Shown: positions 59,010 through 64,000 of the stretch, piece by piece
Numbering within the stretch: the stretch's first letter is position 1
How the letters are laid out: each line of letters begins with the position of its first letter
Source: Ziziphus jujuba
Lineage: Eukaryota > Streptophyta > Magnoliopsida > Rosales > Rhamnaceae
DNA length: 64,000 nt
Assembly: GCF_031755915.1 (NCBI RefSeq)
Contig: NC_083379.1
Location: 23,498,001 to 23,562,000, forward strand
Reading direction: 5' to 3'
Program-made: the position numbers and the translations under genes
The notes under the pieces: model-generated
Databases searched by the model: none
What the model was told of the DNA's origin: nothing
What the model saw: only the letters and a program-made list of their open reading frames with translations

Positions 59010-59831
59010 TGTTGGAAATTGTGTTTCCAGCAACATAGGTCCATTTTTGATGCTGGCATATTTTTGATTGTTTGAACCAGGTTATTGTTTTTTGATATGT
59101 TTTAATACACATGTAAAATAAAATATAGCAAAAATATTTACTCAAAACGGACTTGGGAAGCCCAAGATATGCACGTTGCAAGTTGGCATAACTGCTAAGA
59201 TTTGAAGTAGTTCTGGCCATGGGTTTATGATGAATTGGAGGCTTTACCCAATTCTTTTGTACCTAGTCTTCTCCATATTTATCTTTAATATTTTAGCATG
59301 CCACATGACAAAATTCAAGCAATTTGGATGAAGATATCTCAGCCTTCTATCAGGTGAAAGTAGCATTACCTGATTTGGTGGAGATAGTCTTTTGAAGTTC
59401 AAAATCTCACCAACCTTTGCAACATTTGTGCCCTCACATGTGAGCTGGTGGTTGACCGGTTATGTATCAGAATTTTGAGTGGGAAACGTGTAGCTTTTGA
59501 ATTTAAAAGACTTCCATTTGGTCTCACACACACTTCACATGTGTGAGACAAGTTTTGTATCTATATAATGCAACAAATGGATGAAATGAAATGATGAATT
59601 GTGCTGTCTAGTTTGTGTAGCCTACTCTTAGCATCTTCTCTTCTTCTTCATCTTCTTCTTCTTCCTTCCAAAATAAAACCCTAACAAACCTCAATATCAC
59701 CATACCAAAAACAAACACAAAAATCACCTAAACACCAAACCAAAAATCGGATTAAGGGTTTTGCACAAGACTAACACCTTGTATACAACACTCTCACCAT
59801 GTGAACCCAAAAACCACACCAAACTCCAACA
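59010..59831 (+). repeat. 3' LTR of copia element 2
   Basis: 822 bp with TGTTGGA...TCCAACA ends; the start also forms a short inverted repeat (TGTTGGAAA...CCAGCAACA). The base after the LTR begins ATGTG, whose left partner is lost with the truncated 5' LTR. Confidence 0.9.
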
Positions 59832-59836
59832 ATGTG

Positions 59837-60418
59837 GCATCTAAGTGGCTGTCAAACATGGCTTCAAGAGAAAGAAATCAGCTTGTTTCTTTCTTAGGCC
59901 GAATTATGTGCTTTACTTGATCACCAAGTTACTTGTTCTCCAAGTTTTACAATTTTAGTCTTATTTTGATTTTTGGAAAACTTTAATTTTTATTATGTTT
60001 TTAATTATTTTTAGCTAGATAATTAATTGCTAACTACTTTTCTACTCTTAATTTATCATGTAATTAGTCACTTTCCTAAACTATAAGGAATTGACTAGTC
60101 AAATTTGAATTAGGAAATACATTAGAATTTAGGGTTTAGGTAACATTATTGGTTGAATTTTTAAGGTAGTTTTGCCTATAAAAAGACTTGAAGTTCATTA
60201 ATACAACAAATTTTGATCTTCATAAAAAATTAGTAATTATGAGTGTTAAACTTTTGATTCTTTAACAACTATCCTTTGAACTTTTCTAATATGAAAATTA
60301 AAGTTCAATCCTTAACTTATCAATAAGGTATTTTGTAACCCTTTTGTAGCGTCACTCATTCCACATAACCTGAATTAATTAAACGATCAAGTATTAGTTT
60401 AGGTTTTCTTGAGTATCA
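59837..60418 (+). repeat. Diverged gypsy LTR, plus orientation
   Basis: It shares the order of motifs with the solo LTR at 57129-58264: an AGGAA(T/A) and TTAATT-rich block, a GCCTATAAAAAG segment (60173 on, TATA-like), AACTTATCAATAAGG, and TTTTGTAGCGTC against TATTGTGGCGTC. A probable end is GAGTATCA at 60418. The start is unclear and sequence identity is low, so it is an older or different subfamily. Confidence 0.5.
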
Positions 60419-61384
60419 ATCTTTGTTTAGGCTTGAAACCGTTGGTGTCCTTATGTTTGTTTACTTAAAGAAAAAAAAAGAAAAGAATTGTTGTTTTTCA
60501 ATCTTGAATTTGTGTGATATTTTTCTAAATTCTAGCGATTAATTTTGCATTATTATCATTGTATCTTGACCAAGAAAAAAAAAATTACATCAGATTGCAT
60601 CCTAGCTAAAATATATTAGTGGATCAAATTGTATCAAACTTAATCTATTGGTGTAATTTGTGAGTTTTTTTGAATTACTTGGATTGAGATTCATATTTGA
60701 TGATATTTTGAACTTTGTTGCTGCTGCTTTAGTACAAAAAAAAGTACAAAGTAAAAAGAAAAAATATTTTTAAAAAAGGTGAAACCTAAAGTCTATTGTG
60801 AAGATTATTGTGATCTTGTTGCTGGTTTTTGTTGAGATATATATTGCAAATTGAGTGATTTAGGTTTGGCTAGAAAAAGGAGCACTAAGCCTTAAGATTC
60901 AAAGAAATAGTTAAGGTTGATTTAAGGTATTGTTTTCTCACTCTTTGATTCTTTGTTTTAATCGATTTTTTGTCATCTTAAATTGTCTTTTACTATCTAA
61001 ATGACTTGTTATTTCTAGATTTGCTCTTTAGTCATTTTGTTTGAATTCTTTGGTTAATTTCTTTCATTTACCGAAACTAGTTGCTTTATTATTTGTTTTT
61101 TAAATTTTTATTTCTTGTTTTTCTATGTTAATCAATCTTCTTGCGAAGTTAATTGGACCTAATTTCCAGCTTAGTATTGTTTGGAATTAGTTAGCAAAGA
61201 ACCAATAGATTTGGCTACAAGGGGAAGAAGGCAAGAAAATGTGAGTTCATTAGAGGATAAAAGCCAAAATTAGTGTGCAAACACGAGTGTTGACACCTTA
61301 ATTGAGTGAAATACATGAGGGAGTGAAATTGTTAGGATTTCTTATATTATTTTGCTTGTATTACTAATCTCTTTTCTAGAATAA
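60419..61384 (+). other. Untranslated leader of the plus-strand gypsy relic
   Basis: T-rich, AT-rich non-coding sequence between the LTR and the gag start. The end part contains GTGTGCAAACACGAGTGTTG (61270 on), close to the inverse of 50318-50339 in the other gypsy leader. No gene seen. Confidence 0.5.
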
Positions 61385-61780
61385 ATGGCACAAAAAAAAA
61401 AAAGATTTTGATCCAAGACTTTTACAAGCTTTAATTGGTGAGATGACGAAGAAGTTCAAGGAAAAATTCAAAGCTGAATTGAAGGTGGAAATAACAGAGC
61501 TTAGGAGAGAAATTAATGAAGTCAAATTAAGGATGGATGCTTCCATACAACAGACAACTCCATAAGTTGGAAGAAATAGGGAAGAAGGTGTGTAAAGAGA
61601 TGAACGTACTAATAAAATCAATGGAGATGGTTCATGAGATGAAAATGCCAATTCAACTAGTACAAGAAGGAGGAACTAGAGGAAGACAATGGGGAATCAA
61701 ACTCAAAATTCATTCATTGCATGGAAAAATGGATCCTGGTGCTTACCTTGAGTGGGAACAAATAGTTGAGATGGTTTTCT
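61385..61780 (+). pseudogene. Gypsy gag relic, truncated by an LTR
   Basis: ATG at 61385 starts MAQKKK; after a poly-A length change the frame gives DFDPRLLQALIGEMTKKF, a coiled-coil-like KVEITELRREINEVKLRMD, and a stop. A second frame has HSLHGKMDPGAYLEWEQIVE and MVFY, the conserved start of the gag core, also seen as MGKSDLEAYLEWKERIEM at 49800. It is cut at about 61780 by an LTR in the opposite orientation. Confidence 0.72.
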
Positions 61781-64000
61781 ATACGAACCTAGGTCAGCTC
61801 ACATCTAAACCTGTATAATATTAGCTCGGATCAAAAAATTAAGCTCAAGTTCTTATGGTCACCTCAACCCTTAATCAACCTGTGACTAGAAACCTTGGTA
61901 TATGATGAAGACACCACAATAGGTGATGGGTGTCCTAGTGATAAGTCAAATTAAAACACTCACTCTCTAATGGTGTTTTAGGTGTTCAAAGAGAACAAAG
62001 GGAATCCTTTCTCACAAATAATTTTCTAAATAATATGGAAGCTAATTTCTCATTTAGCCTTTAAATAGACTTTGAAAGAATAAAATAAAACCCCAAAAGA
62101 CTAGTCAAAACCGGCCAAAGAGAATAGGAAACCTTGCTTAGCCGATTTTCACACTACTTTCCTAAACTAAATTATATTAATTAATTCCTTTATTTTTGAA
62201 TTAGGAATTAATTAATTTACAAATGAAATAATAAAATATCAACTTTCTTAAGTTAAATTTTCCAGCAAATAATTAAATAAAAACCAAAATATAAGATAGT
62301 TTCCTAAAACAAAAAGTCAAATTCAAATTAGGAAACTAATTGACTAGTTTGACTACTAAGCTATCTTTGACCAATTTTGCAACGTGTAAAGGCCCCAAAT
62401 CATATACAATGTGCCATGTAGGATACAAAATGGGATTAATTATGATTCTCATATGTTTCCCTTGATTGGAACAAAGAGAAAATGCCAACTCAACAAAATT
62501 CAGCAAAGTTAGGGGTAAAATACAGTAATTTCGGCCAAAAATCACTTCCATGCACAAATTACCTTCTTAGTTGCTTGTGGTTCTGCCTTGAATTGATTCC
62601 ATGACCTCTTAGTGATATCAATTATGTTCATGAAGTGTTGAACCCATTCCTTGCTGTCCGGAATCCAAAAATGTACTAAAGCAGCTACCCAAATCCATAT
62701 CGGGATCCACCACTTGGATGCTTAAAACAGACTTTGAATCTTTGGGTATTGATAAGCCCTCTTGAGAAATGATAGCTCCTTATATAAATACAGCCAGGTT
62801 GTTGATACGAACCTAGGACGACCTACCCTTAAACCCGTATTATATTAGCCCAGATCTAATTATGTTCAAGTTCTAATGGTCACCTTGACCCCAAACCAAC
62901 CTGTGATTAGAAACCTTAATATATAATGAAGACACCACAATAGACGATGGAAGGCCTATTGATAAGTCAAAGTAAAATACTTATTCACTAATGGTGTTTT
63001 AGGTGTTCAAAAGAACAAAGAGAATTCAATCTTACAAACAATTTTCTGTATAAAATTCAAACTTGATTTCTCATTGAAAATAAGCCTTTAAATAGGCTTT
63101 GAATGAACAAAATAAAACCCTAAAAGGATTAGGTAATTTCGGCCAACATAGAATACAATTAGGAAATTGCCTAATCTCACACCCTTTCCTAATCTAATTT
63201 GGATTAATTAATTCTCTTATTTTGAATTAGGAATTAATTAATTTACAATGAAAATAATAAAATAATAACTTTCCTAAACTTATTTTTCCAGCAAATAAAT
63301 AAATAAAAACTAAAAGTAAAGGTAATTTCCTAAAACAAAAAGTAGAAATCAAATTAGAAAACTAAAATACTAGCTTTTTTACTAAGTTGACATTGACCAA
63401 TCTTTGACTAATTTGAGCTCCAAATCAGCTTCTATATGCTTTTTATGATGCCAAATAGGATTATTATGGAGTCCCACACATTTCCCTTGCTTGGAGGAAA
63501 GAGAAAAAGCCAACTCAGCAAAATACAATAAAGTCAGCAAGCAATACATCAATTTTTGGCCAAATTTTGAAGCTGTCTGTATAAGTCCATACAAGTTGGT
63601 TTTAATTCTGCCTTGAGTTGTTTCCATGACCTCTTAGTGATATTTATTGAACCAATAAATATTTGGAACCATGTCTTGCTGTCCGAACTCCATAAATGCA
63701 CCAAAACCGCTATCCGGGTCCGTATCGGCTTCCACAACTTGTATGCCCAAAACAAGTCTTGGATCTTCGGGTATGGACAAGTGCTCTTGAGAGCCCTGGA
63801 TAAAGGGATCAAATTTATCCCTAAACCTCTTAGCTTGAGCCCAAGTGATCAGCCCGGTCTTCATCCATATCGAGTCAGCAACCCAGCAGGTTATTGGTTG
63901 TACAGGCACGGACGAATTCGCATCAGTTGTCCTTAAATCTCTTGACTTGAGCTCTAGTGATTGGCCCAGTCTTCAACTATATAGGATCTGCACCCCAATG
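61779..64000 (-). mobile_element. Gypsy LTR (older), interrupted by a younger LTR; runs out of the window
   Basis: Starting (C)TATACGAACCTAGG at about 61779, it matches the inverse of the solo LTR family up to 62802 and continues at 63931-64000 (CTCTTGACTTGAGCTCTAGTGA), after the younger LTR. Shared blocks include CTTGACCC-like, AGAAACCTTGGTATA and TTAGGTGTTCAAAG segments. The far end lies beyond the window. Confidence 0.8.
62798..63930 (-). mobile_element. Gypsy solo LTR nested in an older LTR of the same family
   Basis: TGATACGAACC at 62803 to GAATTCGCATCA at 63925 (1123 bp), flanked by GTTGT at 62798-62802 and 63926-63930. On the minus strand it starts TGATGCGAATTC and ends GGTTCGTATCA, the same ends as the solo LTR in copia element 2. 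The start has an open frame of 91 residues (63909-63634) with WAQAKRFRDKFDPFIQG. No internal domain is present. Confidence 0.92.

Larger units (their letters stand above)
53034..59831 (+). mobile_element. Ty1/copia LTR retrotransposon, 5' LTR truncated, split by a gypsy solo LTR
   Basis: The 3' LTR (59010-59831) begins TGTTGGAAATTG and ends AAACTCCAACA. The 5' LTR is its 3' half only (53034-53452), also ending ACTCCAACA and followed at once by the PBS TGGTATCAGAGC (53453-53464). Between lie gag, protease, integrase, RT and RNase H relics in copia order. Stops and shifts occur throughout, but motifs are better kept than in the element at 19.7 kb. A gypsy solo LTR sits in the RT/RNase H region (57129-58264). 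Loss of the first ~380 bp of the 5' LTR makes it unable to transpose. Confidence 0.9.

Overview
The window looks like nuclear DNA of a eudicot plant. It is AT-rich, full of poly-A/T and TA/GA microsatellites, and made mostly of nested, decayed transposable elements of plant type. I can support one apparently intact host gene: a Dof zinc-finger transcription factor on the minus strand at 30721-31737. Everything else that codes for protein is a transposon relic or a gene fragment carried by a transposon. No species can be named from the sequence alone.

Layout. About 1.0-14.1 kb: a decayed Ty3/gypsy element on the minus strand. Its parts, in minus-strand order, are RNase H, integrase, a 25-bp minisatellite, an ORF relic on the opposite strand of the 'putative gypsy-type transposon' kind, and a candidate polypurine tract and LTR. 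This arrangement fits the Tat lineage. The pol gene is split between RNase H and integrase by a 7.15-kb CACTA (En/Spm-type) transposon at 6290-13439. That transposon has a perfect TTA target duplication, and the gypsy reading continues across the site once it is removed. The CACTA carries eight exon-like blocks, mostly with splice sites, of a SMARCAL1-type SNF2 annealing helicase gene. A Helitron Rep relic abuts the gypsy at 14.13 kb. 15.1-17.7 kb: a 2.6-kb LTR-like repeat. 19.7-26.7 kb: a decayed Ty1/copia element with both LTRs and a TTTAT duplication. 28.3-28.55 kb: the 3' tail of a LINE. 29-37.9 kb: the Dof gene and its flanks. 37.9-38.6 kb: foldback MITE-like elements.

39.4-47.8 kb: three copies of a long 'TGTAAYAACCC' LTR family. 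One is a solo LTR with a perfect TTAGC duplication; the other two sit head to head. 47.9-52.2 kb: an internally deleted Ty3/gypsy element on the minus strand with LTR, PBS, gag, protease and scraps of RT and integrase. 52.2-53.0 kb: the pol end and LTR of a second copy. 53.0-59.8 kb: a Ty1/copia element with PBS and an intact 3' LTR, split in its RNase H region by a gypsy solo LTR with a GTTGG duplication. 59.8-61.8 kb: a plus-strand gypsy LTR and gag relic. 61.8-64.0 kb: a gypsy LTR interrupted by a younger solo LTR of the same family with a GTTGT duplication.

The two points most worth a second look are the gene-carrying CACTA transposon at 6290-13439 and the layered LTR-in-retrotransposon nesting at 51-64 kb, where LTRs also appear to encode the C-terminal tail of the gypsy polyprotein. 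No tRNA, rRNA or CRISPR array was recognised.
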